Below are positions 15,233 to 15,490 of a DNA stretch of 15,490 nt, one piece after another. Position 1 is the first letter of the stretch. Each line of letters opens with the position of its first letter. Source of the DNA: DASQDN01 sp035630195 (lineage in GTDB: Bacteria; Acidobacteriota; Terriglobia; Bryobacterales; Bryobacteraceae). Made by a program: the position numbers and the translations under genes. Below the pieces are notes generated by a model. It saw only the letters and a program-made list of their open reading frames with translations, searched no databases and was not told the origin of the DNA. The stretch spans positions 1-15,490 of the forward strand of contig DASQLD010000225.1 in assembly GCA_035630195.1 (NCBI GenBank). Reading direction: 5' to 3'.

Positions 15233-15490
15233 GTGAGCCTCAGGAAAACCGGCGCGACTGCGCTGTGTTGTTGTGCAATCTTTGCGGTTTCGATCCCAAT
15301 CGCCGCGCAGACTATGACCAAGGCGGTTGTCGCGGAAGAGATCCGCCGGGTGGAGGACGGCGTGGACGAGTTCAGGAATTACCTGGAACGTCGTGGTGAC
15401 AACGCCAGAAATGCAACCTCAACAGCCGAACAGAGCGGCCGTGCATCTGGCCGCCGAGGTACGGCAAACACCGAAGCAAAAAAGGCCACT
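15233..15490 (+). CDS. Secreted helical protein of unknown function (partial, N-terminal 86 residues)
   Basis: This gene was found by direct reading; it runs off the right edge with the frame still open. I chose GTG 15233-15235 because a GGAG site lies 6 nt upstream and a clean signal peptide begins there: SLRKTGATALCCCAIFAVS, ending IAAQ at about residue 26. An in-frame ATG at 15221 is possible but has no ribosome site. The mature part is charged and probably helical, with EEIRRVEDGVDEFRNYLERRGD, then a Ser/Gly/Arg/Thr-rich linker. I recall conserved hypothetical proteins in acidobacteria with this layout: a DEFxxxLxRR helix, a low-complexity linker and a second helical domain. No function is known. 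It is separated from all other genes in the window. Confidence 0.65.
   Translation, partial: MSLRKTGATALCCCAIFAVSIPIAAQTMTKAVVAEEIRRVEDGVDEFRNYLERRGDNARNATSTAEQSGRASGRRGTANTEAKKAT

Overview
This window looks like chromosomal DNA from an acidobacterium of the Solibacter/Bryobacter kind; that is an inference from gene content, not from any marker gene. The indicators are an Oar-like TonB-dependent receptor with an N-terminal carboxypeptidase-regulatory domain, a PSD1 (DUF1549/DUF1553) plus DUF1501 pair, a decayed ASPIC/UnbV (FG-GAP) gene, and a small secreted helical protein at the right edge of a type I recall from acidobacterial genomes. No tRNA, rRNA, CRISPR array, transposase or phage gene is visible.

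Left block, minus strand (about 8050 down to 1): a tightly packed set of genes in the order half-size TauE/SafE permease, enolase-superfamily acid-sugar dehydratase-like enzyme, PHP-type DUF3604 hydrolase, IclR regulator, class III (glutamate-1-semialdehyde-aminomutase-like) aminotransferase, MFS transporter, and a TonB-dependent outer-membrane receptor cut by the window edge. TauE to enolase is 17 nt. The enolase stop touches the TTG start of the DUF3604 gene. DUF3604 overlaps IclR by 28 nt. After IclR there is a 108-nt gap with a candidate promoter and a palindromic operator candidate, then aminotransferase and MFS, which appear to overlap at ATGA. Together this reads as a regulated uptake and catabolic unit for an organic acid or sugar-acid-like compound: receptor, inner-membrane symporter, dehydratase, hydrolase, aminotransferase and regulator. 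The actual substrate cannot be read from the sequence.

Middle block, plus strand (8159-13897): a three-gene operon of exported proteins. It holds a PSD1-type protein with cytochrome-like CxxCH motifs, a DUF1501 protein with a twin-arginine leader, and a CocE/NonD-type serine hydrolase whose ATG overlaps the DUF1501 stop.

Right block (13898-15490): a degraded ASPIC/UnbV pseudogene on the minus strand with at least three single-base frameshifts, a short secreted WYxGGTLHK-type protein on the minus strand, about 370 nt with no recognisable gene, and the start of a secreted helical protein on the plus strand that runs off the window.

Three details deserve most attention. The MFS gene seems to be missing one C in a C run four codons from its proper start. 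An exact 18-bp direct repeat links the enolase start codon to the broken end of the UnbV pseudogene 6.4 kb away. The enolase homologue has Phe where the second catalytic Lys of the KxK motif is expected.
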